Shown: positions 45,105-53,684 of the stretch, piece by piece
Layout of the letters: every line of letters starts with the position of its first letter
Position numbering within the stretch: the first letter of the stretch is position 1
NCBI GenBank assembly: GCA_963170165.1
Contig: CAUJGQ010000037.1
Span: forward strand, 1-64,000
Reading direction: 5' to 3'
Length of the DNA stretch: 64,000 nt
Origin: Chloroflexota bacterium
GTDB lineage: Bacteria > Chloroflexota > Dehalococcoidia > CAUJGQ01
Translations under genes and position numbers: made by a program
Notes under the pieces: model-generated
Database searches by the model: none
Told to the model about the DNA's origin: nothing
The model's input: only the letters and a program-made list of their open reading frames with translations

Positions 45105-45578
45105 CTACTCCGGCGGATCACGATCGGTGTTGCCGTCCGCGGCTGGTGGTGGCGTTGCAGCAGGGGACATGGGGGCGTTCACCGGACCCGCGCCGCCCGG
45201 TGGAGGGAAGCCCCACAGCGAGCCGAGGAACCGCTGATAACGGTCGAGGGCATCCAACCAGCCGGTGAGGAAGGCTTCCCCGGCAGCGGTGAGGGAGTAC
45301 ATGCGCCGGGCAGGGCCGGATTCCGAGGTATCCCAGAACGAGTGCACCAGCCCGCCCTTCTCCATTTGCCGGAGCGTGCGGTAAACCGTGCCCTGGTCAA
45401 ACACCGGCAGCCCGCAGGCGCGCAGGCGCTGGGCCAGCTGATAGCCGTAGGCGTTCCAGCCGCGCAGCAGCGCCAGCAGGCTGGTGGTGAGCAGATCGCC
45501 GTGCAGGCGTGGCGCACCCGCTGTTTCGGGATCCCCCGCGTCCGGCCTGGCGCCGGTTGGGCGCTGCGGCTCCGCCAT
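45105..45578 (-). CDS. PadR family transcriptional regulator
   Basis: A 157-residue PadR regulator. The winged helix is seen as LTTSLLALLRGWNAYGYQLAQRL and FDQGTVYRTLRQMEKGGLV with the wing SGPARRMYSLTAAGE. The C-terminal helix is short and ends in a Pro-rich tail, typical of small PadR group members. ATG has GGGAGG seven bases upstream. It is divergent from a phasin-like gene, and two similar operator-like sites lie in the gap, so it probably represses both promoters. PadR-like PhaQ controls a phasin in Bacillus, a parallel arrangement. Confidence 0.9.
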   Translation of the reverse strand: MAEPQRPTGARPDAGDPETAGAPRLHGDLLTTSLLALLRGWNAYGYQLAQRLRACGLPVFDQGTVYRTLRQMEKGGLVHSFWDTSESGPARRMYSLTAAGEAFLTGWLDALDRYQRFLGSLWGFPPPGGAGPVNAPMSPAATPPPAADGNTDRDPPE

Positions 45579-45610
45579 CGCACGGCCTCCCTGCCCCTAC
45601 TATCGTTATT

Positions 45611-45626
45611 TTGCATCTAGGTGCTG
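45611..45626. promoter_or_regulatory. PadR operator-like site 1
   Basis: TTGCA-TCTAGG-TGCTG, an imperfect dyad with TTGCA half-sites spaced six bases. Its first ten bases match site 2 at eight of ten positions and it starts exactly 60 bp upstream of site 2. It lies between the TTGACC and CAAAAT boxes of the candidate padR promoter on the minus strand. Confidence 0.5.
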
Positions 45627-45643
45627 CAGGTGGTCAACGATGA

Positions 45644-45672
45644 TTGACATCTTCAGCATATAGAGGTAGATT
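45644..45672 (+). promoter_or_regulatory. Promoter of the phasin-like gene
   Basis: Perfect -35 TTGACA (45644-45649), 17-bp spacer, TAGATT -10 (45667-45672). The -10 abuts operator site 2. Confidence 0.7.
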
Positions 45673-45686
45673 GCACATAGTTGCAA
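45671..45686. promoter_or_regulatory. PadR operator-like site 2
   Basis: TTGCA-CATAGT-TGCAA, a perfect 5-bp dyad with a six-base spacer, covering the end of the -10 box and the expected transcription start of the phasin-like gene. Binding here would block transcription. Confidence 0.55.
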
Positions 45687-45722
45687 AGCAGGAACTGCGC
45701 CACGAGCGCAAGGAGGACGATG

Positions 45723-46169
45723 ATGACCGCCGAGAGCACGAACCGCTACGTCGATGCGCTGGAGACCGCGGCCGGTGCGGTGCTGGATGATCTGAAGGCC
45801 GCCCGCGAGGAGCGTGCCCGCTTCGCTGACCGGCTCTACACCGAGATGGCGACCGCCCAGCGCCGCAACCTGGGTGTGATGCGCCGCTTCGCTGACCAGC
45901 CCACCGACGTCGCCGGCAACTGGGTCGCGCTGATTGACGCGCAGGTGCAGGCGCAGGCGCAGGCGTTCGAGCTTGGCCGGGCCTGGTTCGAAGATCTGAC
46001 CAGCACCGGTGCTCAGCGCCGTGCCCGCCTGGAGAAGGTGTGGAACGCCAACCGCGAGGCGATGGCCGCTGGTGTTGCCGCCACGCAGGAGGCGCTGGCC
46101 GCTAACCCCGTGGCCGAGATGCTGCGCGCCAATCCCGTCGCCGAGTTCTTCCGCGCGACGGCGGTGTAG
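45723..46169 (+). CDS. Phasin-like all-helical protein
   Basis: A 148-residue protein predicted to be almost wholly helical and soluble, rich in Ala, Glu, Arg and Gln (AQVQAQAQAFELGRAWFEDL). This matches the size and composition of phasins, which coat polyhydroxyalkanoate granules. The C-terminus has a short duplication, ANPVAEML-RANPVAEFF. No PHA synthase is in the window, so phasin identity is inferred from composition and the PadR neighbour. A stress-related coiled-coil protein is an alternative. ATG 45723 is preferred since AGGAGG lies six bases upstream. Confidence 0.6.
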   Translation: MTAESTNRYVDALETAAGAVLDDLKAAREERARFADRLYTEMATAQRRNLGVMRRFADQPTDVAGNWVALIDAQVQAQAQAFELGRAWFEDLTSTGAQRRARLEKVWNANREAMAAGVAATQEALAANPVAEMLRANPVAEFFRATAV

Positions 46170-46179
46170 GCCGCTGCCC

Positions 46180-46231
46180 GGCAGCTGGCACCCGGGGGGC
46201 GTGGCTGAGTTCTGGTAGGGTGCCGGCTGCC
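46180..46231 (+). terminator. Long hairpin after the phasin-like gene
   Basis: GGCAGCTGGCACCC (46180-46193) pairs with GGGTGCCGGCTGCC (46218-46231) over 14 bases with one T-G wobble, around a 24-base loop. It starts 11 bp after the stop. No T-run is present. Confidence 0.6.
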
Positions 46232-46299
46232 ACCGTCTCCGCGCGCGGCGGAAAGCGACTACACTAGGCGGGCGACCTCTCTTCCCGCAGGAGGGCGCC

Positions 46300-46866
46300 G
46301 TGTGGCGCGCCGTGAACCTGGTGACGCTGATTGCCGTGCTGGCGCTGGCAGGCTGCCTTGGCGGCCTGCCCGATGACCCGCAGGCGGAGGCGATTGCCAT
46401 CGCTGCGCGTGAGGCGCTGGGTTTGCCCGTGCGCGAGAGCCGGCCATACTGGCTGCTGCGCTCCGCCCCGGGCTGGCAGGGCGGCCACGAGATTCGGTTC
46501 GGTGGTGACCCGCAGGATGCCGCGATCGCCGGCGTGCGCGTGGCCCGCTTCTCCGACCCCGCTCATGCCCGCGCCGCCTACGCCCGCCTGACACCGGCGT
46601 ACGTCTATGCCGTTGCCCGGGACCGCATGACCGGCGACCCCAACAGCATTGACTACCCGCAGCCGCTGGCCGGCGAGGAGCACGCCGTCTACCTGTTCGG
46701 GGTCAAGCTGCCACCCGACCTGGAGGGCAAGATCACCCTCACCGGGCAGGTGACGGTGCTGCGCGCCGGCCGCACCGTCATCCTGGTCGAGAGTATCGGC
46801 GTGCATCCCGAGCAACTGGTGCCGGCGATGGCTGAGGCGGTCGCCGCCGCCGGACGTATCCCCTGA
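46300..46866 (+). CDS. Lipoprotein of unknown function
   Basis: A 188-residue exported lipoprotein. The signal ends in the lipobox LALAGC with Cys19 as the lipidated residue. The mature part (LRSAPGWQGGHEIRFGG, ARFSDPAHARAAYARL) looks like a small alpha/beta domain, and I do not recognise a family. The GTG start has GGAGG six bases upstream. It is monocistronic and ends six bases before the convergent acyl-CoA dehydrogenase. Confidence 0.75.
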   Translation: MWRAVNLVTLIAVLALAGCLGGLPDDPQAEAIAIAAREALGLPVRESRPYWLLRSAPGWQGGHEIRFGGDPQDAAIAGVRVARFSDPAHARAAYARLTPAYVYAVARDRMTGDPNSIDYPQPLAGEEHAVYLFGVKLPPDLEGKITLTGQVTVLRAGRTVILVESIGVHPEQLVPAMAEAVAAAGRIP

Positions 46867-46872
46867 CCGGTG

Positions 46873-48009
46873 TTAGCCGCGGGGCATGCCCAGCCCGCGG
46901 GTGGCGATGACATTGCGCTGGATCTCGCTGGTACCGCCTTCAATCGTGTTCGCCACTGCCCGTAGGAAGCCGTGAGTCCAGCGCTCGGTCGCCGCTGCGG
47001 CCGGGTGCGCCTGGGCATCCAGGCCCAGCGCCTGCATGCTGACCGTGGTGATGCGCTGGTTCAGCTCGGAGGCAAACAGCTTGGCCATCTGTGCCGGCAG
47101 GGTGGGGGCGATGCGGGTCTTCTCCTGCTCGGCGGCGATACGATAGCCCATGAAGCGCAGCACCTGGACGGCTACCGCGCAATCGGCCAGGCGCATGCGG
47201 TTCGCGTCGCTCACCGGGGCAGGCTGAGCCTTGAGGTAGGTGACCAGATCCTCCAGCATCCGCCGGGCAGCGGAGGTGGCGCCGATGGAGGACCGCTCGA
47301 AGTCCAGGGCGACGGCGAGGGCATACCAGCCGCGGTGCTCCTCCCCCACCCGCTGCGCCGCCGGCACGCGCACGTTATCGAAGAACACCTCGTTGAACTC
47401 ATGGTCGCCGGTCATGTTCACCAGCGGCCGGATGCTGATGCCGGGCGTATCCATCGGCAGGCAGAACAGCGAGATGCCGCGGTGCTTGGGGGCATCGGGG
47501 TCGGTGCGGGCGGCCAGCCAGCCCCAGTCCGAACGGTGAGCGCCGGAGGTCCAGATCTTCTGGCCGTTGATGACGTAGTCGTCGCCCTCGCGCACGGCCC
47601 GCGTCTGCAGCGCTGCCAAGTCCGAGCCGGCGCCCGGCTCGGAGTAGAGGGTGCACCATACGTCCTCACCGGAGGCGATGCGCGGCAGGAAGCGCGCCTT
47701 CTGCTCGTCGGTGCCGTAGAGCATCAGCGAGGGCCCCACCCAGGCGACGCCCATACTGAAGGAAGGCACCCGCCGGTAGGACATGATCTCGTTGAACAGC
47801 ATCTGCTGCATCGGTGAGGCGCCTTTGCCGCCGTACTCCTCCGGCCACGGCAGCGCCAGCCAGCCGCGCTTGGCCAGCTCCCGGCGGGCGACGGCGGCGA
47901 ACTCCGGCTCGTCGCGAGCGTCACCCCCGCCGGTGGGCAGCAGCTCGTCGACGAACTGGTTGACCTCACGCTGGAAAGCGGCGTGCTCGGGTGAAAGACG
48001 AAAGTCCAT
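46873..48009 (-). CDS. Acyl-CoA dehydrogenase
   Basis: A 378-residue FAD enzyme of the normal family length, catalysing alpha-beta dehydrogenation of an acyl-CoA. It has the N-terminal domain with LAKRGWLALPWPEEYGGKG, the middle domain YSEPGAGSDLAALQTRA and INGQKIWTSGAHRSDWG, and the C-terminal TIEGGTSEIQRNVIATRGLG. The latter is the conserved flavin-contact end. The chain-length specificity cannot be read. No electron-transfer flavoprotein genes adjoin. Confidence 0.93.
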   Translation of the reverse strand: MDFRLSPEHAAFQREVNQFVDELLPTGGGDARDEPEFAAVARRELAKRGWLALPWPEEYGGKGASPMQQMLFNEIMSYRRVPSFSMGVAWVGPSLMLYGTDEQKARFLPRIASGEDVWCTLYSEPGAGSDLAALQTRAVREGDDYVINGQKIWTSGAHRSDWGWLAARTDPDAPKHRGISLFCLPMDTPGISIRPLVNMTGDHEFNEVFFDNVRVPAAQRVGEEHRGWYALAVALDFERSSIGATSAARRMLEDLVTYLKAQPAPVSDANRMRLADCAVAVQVLRFMGYRIAAEQEKTRIAPTLPAQMAKLFASELNQRITTVSMQALGLDAQAHPAAAATERWTHGFLRAVANTIEGGTSEIQRNVIATRGLGMPRG

Positions 48010-48167
48010 GTGCGGTTCCTTCTGACGCGGGCTGGGTGCTGCCGGTGCGGCAGCGCCGTCTGCGGGGTGACGCGAAGCGGCCGGAGGCGCCGGGCGGGCT
48101 TGTGACCGAAGCTAGCACACGCCGTCCTCACGGGTAATGGCCGGCGGCGGTTGGGCTTGCCCCGCCC

Positions 48168-48176
48168 TGCTATGAT
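48168..48176 (+). promoter_or_regulatory. Extended -10 (TGCTATGAT) of the HD-hydrolase gene
   Basis: TG-C-TATGAT, five of six matches plus the TGn extension, 20 bp before ATG 48197. A TTGGGC lies upstream but at poor spacing. Confidence 0.45.
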
Positions 48177-48196
48177 GGCCGGGGAGCGACCGCCGT

Positions 48197-50524
48197 ATGT
48201 CAACCCGCGTCACCCTGCGCCCCAATGTGCCGGTGCCGCCGCTGCGGGTCGTGCTGTTTAGTACGCTGCTGGCCGGGCTGCTGGTGGTGGTACTGTTCCC
48301 GATTCTGCCCAACCGGCCGGCGGTGGAGCGCGGAAATGTGGCGGCGCAGACCATCCGCGCCCCGCGCGAGTTCAGCTACAACTCCGACGTGGTACGCCGC
48401 CAGATTCAAGAGCAGCGTATCGGCTCCGTGCGCGATGTGGTCTCGTACGACGTCAACGTCCGCGGCCAGCAACTGGCTCGCCTGACGGAGATCGTTAACC
48501 GCATCGAGGGGCTGCGCAACAACCCCGGTTTCACCCGCGGCACCCGTGACGAAGGTATCGCCCGGATCCAGGGGCAGAGCCTGACGCCGGCACAGCGTGG
48601 CGCCATTCTCGACCTCACCCCCGAGCAGTGGCTCCGCGTCGTTGACGAGTCGTTTCGGGTGCTCGGCGCGGTGCTGGAAGAGCCCTTCTCCGGCACCGAC
48701 CTGGAGGACCGCAAGTCCGCCGTGCGCAACAAGGTACAGGATGGCTTTGCCGCTGCCCAGGCGGAACTTGTTGTGGCGCTGGTGCAGCCGCTGGTGGTGC
48801 CTACCCAGAAGAAGGACGAGACGGAGACGCAGAAGGCGCGCGACCGCGCCCGTGACGCCGTTGGCCCCCAGCCGGTGACCTTCGCCCGCAATCAGGTGAT
48901 CGTGCGTGAGGGGGACGTGATCGACGAGGCGCGGTTAGAGTCGCTGCGTGCCGCTGGGCTGCTGGACTTCGGCATCAGCCTGGACGATATTGCGGCCGTG
49001 GTGGTGGTGGCGGTGCTGAGCGCCGGGGCGCTGGGGCTGTACATCATGGTCTTCCAGCCGTCCTCGCTGTCCAGCATTCGGCGGCTCTTGGCGCCGATCT
49101 CGCTGCTGTGCGGGCTGGCGCTGGTGGCCAAGCTTTACCTGCCGCTGGTGGTGCCGGATACGGACCGGCGCTTCTTCCCGTTTGTGTTGCCGGTGGCGGC
49201 GGTGCCGATGCTCCTGGCCGCTCTGTTCGAGGCGCCGTTTGCCGTGGTGGTTGCCGTCGTTGCCACCATCCTCGCCACGTTTACGGCGCTGTATATTCCC
49301 GATCTGTCCGGCGTGGTGGGGCTGTCCAGCGCCCAGCCGTTACAGATGACGGCTGCCTATCTGTTCGGCAGCCTGGCGGGCGTGGTGGTGATGCACCGGG
49401 CGGAGCGGTTCAACCGCTTTCTGCTGGCCGGGGCGGCGGTGATGCTCGCCTCCTTCCTGGGGTTGCTGGCCTTCTGGTTCCTCGATGGCGCGCGGCGGCC
49501 GCTGGATCTGGCCTGGATGGCGGGGGCCAGCGCCATCAGCGGCGGGCTGTCTGCCGTGCTTACGGTGGGTCTGTTCGCCGTGCTCGGCTCGGTGTTCGGC
49601 ATCACCACCCGTCTGCAACTGATGGAGCTGGCGCAGTTCAATGCACCGCTCTTGCGCCGGTTGCAGGATGAGGCGCCCGGTACCTTCCACCACAGCATCA
49701 TCGTCGGCAACCTGGCAGAGCGCGCGGCCCACTTGATCGGCGCCGATAGCCTGCTGGTGCGGGTCGGCGCCTATTACCACGACATCGGCAAGATGGGCCG
49801 CCCCGGCTTCTTCGCCGAGAACCAGCTGTCTGGCGAGAATCCCCACCAGGGGCTACCGCCGGAGGAGAGCACCCGCATCTTGCAGGAGCACGTGCGCCAC
49901 GGCCAGGACCTGGCCCGCCGCCACCGCCTGCCGGAGCGGGTGCGCGCCTGTATCGAGGAGCACCACGGCACATTGCGCACCGCCTACTTCTACCGGCTGG
50001 CCGCCCAACGTGACCCGCAGGTGGACCCTGCAATCTTCACCTATCCGGGGCCCCGCCCCCAGAGCCGCGAGACAGCGCTTGTGATGCTCGCCGACTCCTG
50101 CGAAGCGGCGGTGCGCGCCGCCAAGGAACGCTCTGCCGGCCACATCGACGCGATGGTGGAGAGCCTGATCGCCGAGCGGCTGGCCGAAGGGCAGTTTGAC
50201 GACTGCGACCTGACGCTGAAGGATCTACGCCGGGTGGCCGAAAGCTTCAAGCAATCATTACGCGCCGTCTATCACCCGCGCGTCGAATATCCGGAGCCGA
50301 CGGCGGTGGAGCAAGAGCGGCGGCGCAAGGCTGCGTTGCCGCCCGCTTCCCAGGGGCGGCTGACACTGATCACGCCGGCTGCTCCACCACCCTCGCTGGA
50401 TCCGCCCGACGCAGGCATGCCAGAAAGCGGGCTGACCGACGGTGAACCGGATGGCGTCCCCGAGACCGCCAGCGGGCCGGCCGTGGGCGACCCCGTGCGC
50501 GCCGCCGGGGGCGGGGGCGCATAG
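48197..50524 (+). CDS. 7TM-HD phosphohydrolase (PgpH/YqfF type, c-di-AMP phosphodiesterase)
   Basis: A 775-residue membrane enzyme. An N-terminal span (about 17-38) is followed by a large extracytoplasmic 7TMR-HDED domain (40-265), seven hydrophobic segments (about 270-480), and a cytoplasmic HD domain. The HD signature is FHHSIIVGNLAERAAHLIGA (about 497-516) and AYYHDIGKMGRP (524-535), then EHVRHGQDLARRH and EEHHGT. PgpH homologues degrade the second messenger c-di-AMP. A Pro-rich tail of about 75 residues is additional. No diadenylate cyclase is in the window. Confidence 0.92.
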   Translation: MSTRVTLRPNVPVPPLRVVLFSTLLAGLLVVVLFPILPNRPAVERGNVAAQTIRAPREFSYNSDVVRRQIQEQRIGSVRDVVSYDVNVRGQQLARLTEIVNRIEGLRNNPGFTRGTRDEGIARIQGQSLTPAQRGAILDLTPEQWLRVVDESFRVLGAVLEEPFSGTDLEDRKSAVRNKVQDGFAAAQAELVVALVQPLVVPTQKKDETETQKARDRARDAVGPQPVTFARNQVIVREGDVIDEARLESLRAAGLLDFGISLDDIAAVVVVAVLSAGALGLYIMVFQPSSLSSIRRLLAPISLLCGLALVAKLYLPLVVPDTDRRFFPFVLPVAAVPMLLAALFEAPFAVVVAVVATILATFTALYIPDLSGVVGLSSAQPLQMTAAYLFGSLAGVVVMHRAERFNRFLLAGAAVMLASFLGLLAFWFLDGARRPLDLAWMAGASAISGGLSAVLTVGLFAVLGSVFGITTRLQLMELAQFNAPLLRRLQDEAPGTFHHSIIVGNLAERAAHLIGADSLLVRVGAYYHDIGKMGRPGFFAENQLSGENPHQGLPPEESTRILQEHVRHGQDLARRHRLPERVRACIEEHHGTLRTAYFYRLAAQRDPQVDPAIFTYPGPRPQSRETALVMLADSCEAAVRAAKERSAGHIDAMVESLIAERLAEGQFDDCDLTLKDLRRVAESFKQSLRAVYHPRVEYPEPTAVEQERRRKAALPPASQGRLTLITPAAPPPSLDPPDAGMPESGLTDGEPDGVPETASGPAVGDPVRAAGGGGA

Positions 50525-50548
50525 GCAGCGAGTCCACCGCGTCGCCCG

Positions 50549-50557
50549 TGGTACACT
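50549..50557 (+). promoter_or_regulatory. Extended -10 (TGGTACACT) of the monooxygenase gene
   Basis: TG-G-TACACT lies 36 bp before ATG 50594. Same GGTACAmT form as at 3232-3239 and 43418-43425. Confidence 0.45.
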
Positions 50558-50593
50558 CTGCGCGGGGAATTACGTCGGGGGAGGAGTGACGCC

Positions 50594-50902
50594 ATGTTTA
50601 TCGCCATGAACAACTTCAAGGTTGTGGCGGGCCGCGAGGCCGATTTCGAGAACCAGTGGAAAAACCGCGAGAGCTACCTGCAAGAGGTGCCTGGTTTCGT
50701 TGAGTTCGCACTGCTCAAGGGTGATGCCGCGGGCGAATACGTGTCGCACTCCGTGTGGCAGAGCCGTGCGGCCTTTGACGCCTGGACGAAGTCCGAGTCA
50801 TTCGTGAAAGGGCACCGGCAGGGATCGCTCTCGGGCGTGCTGGAGACCCACCCGTTCGTCAAGCTGTTTGAGTCGGTGATTGTGGAGAAGAAGGGCGGCT
50901 AG
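50594..50902 (+). CDS. IsdG/HmoA-like antibiotic-biosynthesis-monooxygenase-fold protein
   Basis: A 102-residue dimeric alpha-beta barrel (ABM family). The heme-degrading triad of IsdG-type enzymes appears conserved: Asn7 in MNNFKV, Trp64 in FDAWTKSE and His74 in FVKGHRQG, with ten residues between Trp and His as in IsdG. This supports heme turnover rather than a generic ABM function. ATG 50594 follows GGGGGAGGAGTGACGCC. It lies 24 bp upstream of purQ. No heme importer is nearby. Confidence 0.8.
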   Translation: MFIAMNNFKVVAGREADFENQWKNRESYLQEVPGFVEFALLKGDAAGEYVSHSVWQSRAAFDAWTKSESFVKGHRQGSLSGVLETHPFVKLFESVIVEKKGG

Positions 50903-50926
50903 GGTGCGGGGTGGAGCAGGTAAACG

Positions 50927-51628
50927 ATGAAGTGGGCGGTGATCGTCTTTCCCGGGACGTGGTCGGAGCATGACTGCCACCACGTGCTGACGGCGCGGCT
51001 GGAGCAGCGGGCAGACCTGGTGTGGCACAAGGATGCCGATTTGTCCGGCTACGACGCCGCCGTGCTGCCCGGTGGCTTCTCCTATGGTGATTACCTGCGC
51101 ACCGGCGCCATCGCCCGCTTCTCACCGGTGATGGAGGGGGTGGCGCGGCTGGCAGAGCGTGGCGGGCTGGTCATCGGCATCTGCAACGGCTTCCAGATCC
51201 TGTGTGAGGCAGGGCTGCTGCCGGGCGCGCTGCTGCGTAACGACAATCTCCAGTTCCGGTGCATCGACACGTACCTGCGCACAGAGACGTGCAACAGCCC
51301 CTTCACCAACCAGGCTACGTCCGGCCAGGTGCTCATGACGCCTATCTCCCACGGCGAAGGCCGCTTTTACGCCGATGCCGCCACTCTTGCCCGGCTCAAT
51401 GCCGAGGACCGCGTGGCCTTCCGCTATTGCACACCTGACGGTAGGGTAACGCCGGAGGCCAATCCCAACGGTTCGCTGGAGCACATTGCCGGCATCCTGA
51501 GCGAACGGCGCAACGTGTTGGGGATGATGCCGCACCCAGAGCGCGCCAGCGAGGCGCTGATGGGTGGAGAAGACGGGCTGGTGATCTGGCGCTCGATGAT
51601 CAACGCCATGCAGGCCGCACGGGTGTAG
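50927..51628 (+). CDS. purQ: Phosphoribosylformylglycinamidine synthase subunit PurQ
   Basis: A 233-residue class I glutamine amidotransferase that releases ammonia for PurL in purine synthesis. The nucleophile is Cys86 in [13 protein letters not shown], with His203 and Glu205 in [12 protein letters not shown]. The [19 protein letters not shown] stretch is typical of PurQ. The bacterial three-subunit enzyme also needs PurS; no purS is adjacent. PurL is encoded 2.9 kb downstream on the same strand with three unrelated genes between. Confidence 0.95.
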   Translation: MKWAVIVFPGTWSEHDCHHVLTARLEQRADLVWHKDADLSGYDAAVLPGGFSYGDYLRTGAIARFSPVMEGVARLAERGGLVIGICNGFQILCEAGLLPGALLRNDNLQFRCIDTYLRTETCNSPFTNQATSGQVLMTPISHGEGRFYADAATLARLNAEDRVAFRYCTPDGRVTPEANPNGSLEHIAGILSERRNVLGMMPHPERASEALMGGEDGLVIWRSMINAMQAARV

Positions 51629-51662
51629 GCCCGCCAATCTGAGGATGAGGGAGACCGTGCCC

Positions 51663-52547
51663 ATGGCATCACAATTCTGCTCTGCCTGTGGCTCCCCGCT
51701 AAACCCGGACCAGAAGTTCTGCCGTCAGTGCGGCGAGCCGGTGACTCCCACAGATATGCCGGCCGCGCCGGCGCCGGTCGCCTACGGCGGACAACCGCCC
51801 GCCCCGGTGGCGCCGCAGCCATCCTTCCAGCCGTTGCAGCCCGGTTATATGAATCCGCCGCAGCCGGTGGGCGACTACTGGCAACCGGGCGTCTCTCATG
51901 GCGGCTACACCGCCCAGCCCTACGCCGGGCCGAGTGGCTGGGGGGCACCTCCGCCGGTCGCGGTTCCTGGCCTGGTGCAGTATGACGTCGAGTATCCGCA
52001 GCGCCTGTCGCGGCTGCTGATCTTCGTCAAGGGTTTACTGATCTTCCCGCAGGCAATCGTGCTGATGCTATATGGCCTGGGCCTGTACGTCGTCACCGGT
52101 ATCGCCTGGTGGGTGATCCTGTTCACGGGCAGGTATCCGCCGGGAATGTGGCAGTTCGCCGTGCGCACCCTGCGCTTCTCGGCCAACCTCAACGCCTACA
52201 GCCTGCTGCTACGCGATGACTACCCACCGTTCAACGGGATGGAGGGCGCCTATCCGCCGGTGCGCTTCTCGCTGGACTACCCGCAGCAGCTCTCCCGCGG
52301 GCTGATCTTCATCAAGTGGCTGCTGGTCTTTCCTCACTACCTGGCGCTGGGGCTGCTGAGCATCGGCGTCTATGTCGCCCTCATCATCGCGTTCCTTTCG
52401 ATTCTGTTCACCGGCAAGTTCCCGCCGGGAATGTTCAACTTCGTCGTGGGTTTCCAGCGGTGGGGGATGCGCGTGAGCGCCTATCAGTTGCTGCTCACCG
52501 ACCGCTACCCGCCCTTCTCGATGGACGCCGTGCCACAGAGCGGCTGA
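51663..52547 (+). CDS. Zinc-ribbon protein with two DUF4389 membrane modules
   Basis: A 294-residue protein. The N-terminal zinc ribbon is CSACG...CRQCG (Cys6, 9, 20, 23), followed by a Pro/Gln/Tyr-rich linker. Two tandem DUF4389 units follow, each with YPQ-x-LSR-x-LIF-[IV]K and a YPPGM-x-x-F motif (about 105-190 and 200-285) and two membrane segments. The function of DUF4389 is unknown. ATG 51663 is preferred, with GGGAG upstream; ATG 51645 adds six residues. It starts a run of three zinc-ribbon membrane genes. Confidence 0.85.
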   Translation: MASQFCSACGSPLNPDQKFCRQCGEPVTPTDMPAAPAPVAYGGQPPAPVAPQPSFQPLQPGYMNPPQPVGDYWQPGVSHGGYTAQPYAGPSGWGAPPPVAVPGLVQYDVEYPQRLSRLLIFVKGLLIFPQAIVLMLYGLGLYVVTGIAWWVILFTGRYPPGMWQFAVRTLRFSANLNAYSLLLRDDYPPFNGMEGAYPPVRFSLDYPQQLSRGLIFIKWLLVFPHYLALGLLSIGVYVALIIAFLSILFTGKFPPGMFNFVVGFQRWGMRVSAYQLLLTDRYPPFSMDAVPQSG

Positions 52548-52867
52548 TCGTTTCGCGCCTGTTGTCTGCCGGATCTGCGAGGCGGCCATCAGCCCCATCA
52601 CTGCGGCTGCGGCCATCGTCCGGAGCTGGCTGCTTCGCTGCACGCTGTGGTCGCTGCTGTTCCCGCTGGGGGCATCCTCGCGCGATGGTGGCTTGAGACG
52701 GCGAGCATGTTGCTTCGCATCGCCGAGCACACCCGTGATCTCGCGCGGAACCTGCGCCTCATCCGGCCCCCGCATGCTCACGGCATTCCCCTGGTAGCGT
52801 CAGCGCCCTGGGGGATCCATGATGGCGGGAAGGCGACACACCCCACGCCGCAGCGGCGGAGGCCGCG
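52548..52867 (+). other. 320-bp noncoding gap
   Basis: No gene, clear terminator or promoter is seen between the DUF4389 and first RDD genes. Short frames here have no ribosome site or recognisable family. A GGAGG site near the right end belongs to the next gene. Confidence 0.5.
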
Positions 52868-53545
52868 ATGTTCTGCTCCGCCTGCGGCGCACCCCGGCTG
52901 TCAGCATTCTGTACCGCCTGTGGCGCCGCCGCCGGCACCGGCGCTCGGTACTGCGCGACATGCGGCGCGCCCGCCGGGGAGGCGGCCGCATCCTGTCGCA
53001 TTTGTGGCACGGCTAGCCCGTTCCCGTCCGCCACACTGATGACGCCCGCGATCCAGCCGGCGGGCCCGGCGGCCCGGCGCGGCGCCGGCGCCGCTGGGAT
53101 GCCGCCGTTTATCGGGGTCGGACGGCGGACGCTGGCGACGCTGATTGATCTGGCGCCGGGCGGTTTGCTGTACATCCTCCTCGCCGCGCTGTTCGGCGAT
53201 CTCGAGGCAGGCGAGGACGCCGCTGCTCTGTCCGTTACCGATCCCGCGCTGGCGCTGTGGGTGGGGGCCTGGTTTACCTACTACCTGGTGATGGAGGCGC
53301 GCTGGGGAGGAACGCTGGGCAAGCTGGCGACGGGCATCAGCATCGTGCGGCGCGACGGCGGTCCGGCCGGCTGGCGGGAGGCGCTCCTGCGCACGCTGCT
53401 GCGCCCGGTAGACGCTTTCGGGTTCTACTTGCTGGCGGCCGTGCTCGTCTGGAGTTCGCCCGCTCGCCAGCGTCTCGGTGACCGCATGGCAGGGACCGTA
53501 ATCGTCCCCCGGACGAGGGAACAGGGGCTCGAGGTGCAGGGCTAA
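52868..53545 (+). CDS. Double zinc-ribbon plus RDD family membrane protein
   Basis: A 225-residue protein with two N-terminal zinc ribbons (Cys3/6/15/18 and Cys29/32/43/46) and a C-terminal RDD domain from about 75. The RDD part has RRTLATLIDLAPGGLLYILL, then a span near 125-140 and the EARWGGTLGKLATGISIVRRDGG signature, ending with RQRLGDRMAGTVIV. RDD proteins are implicated in ion transport or membrane insertion, but most are uncharacterised. ATG 52868 has GGAGG five bases upstream. Neighbour of two related genes. Confidence 0.87.
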   Translation: MFCSACGAPRLSAFCTACGAAAGTGARYCATCGAPAGEAAASCRICGTASPFPSATLMTPAIQPAGPAARRGAGAAGMPPFIGVGRRTLATLIDLAPGGLLYILLAALFGDLEAGEDAAALSVTDPALALWVGAWFTYYLVMEARWGGTLGKLATGISIVRRDGGPAGWREALLRTLLRPVDAFGFYLLAAVLVWSSPARQRLGDRMAGTVIVPRTREQGLEVQG

Positions 53546-53684
53546 GGCAAGGGATGTCGCGCCCACGAAGCGGGCCGTATTGATTCCTTATTCCTTTGTC
53601 CCCTATTCCCTCGTCTCGGTTTCGCCGATGCCTTATTTGGTGTGACATCGAGCGTGTGGCGGGTGTCTCTGGGAGCGGTGCGCG

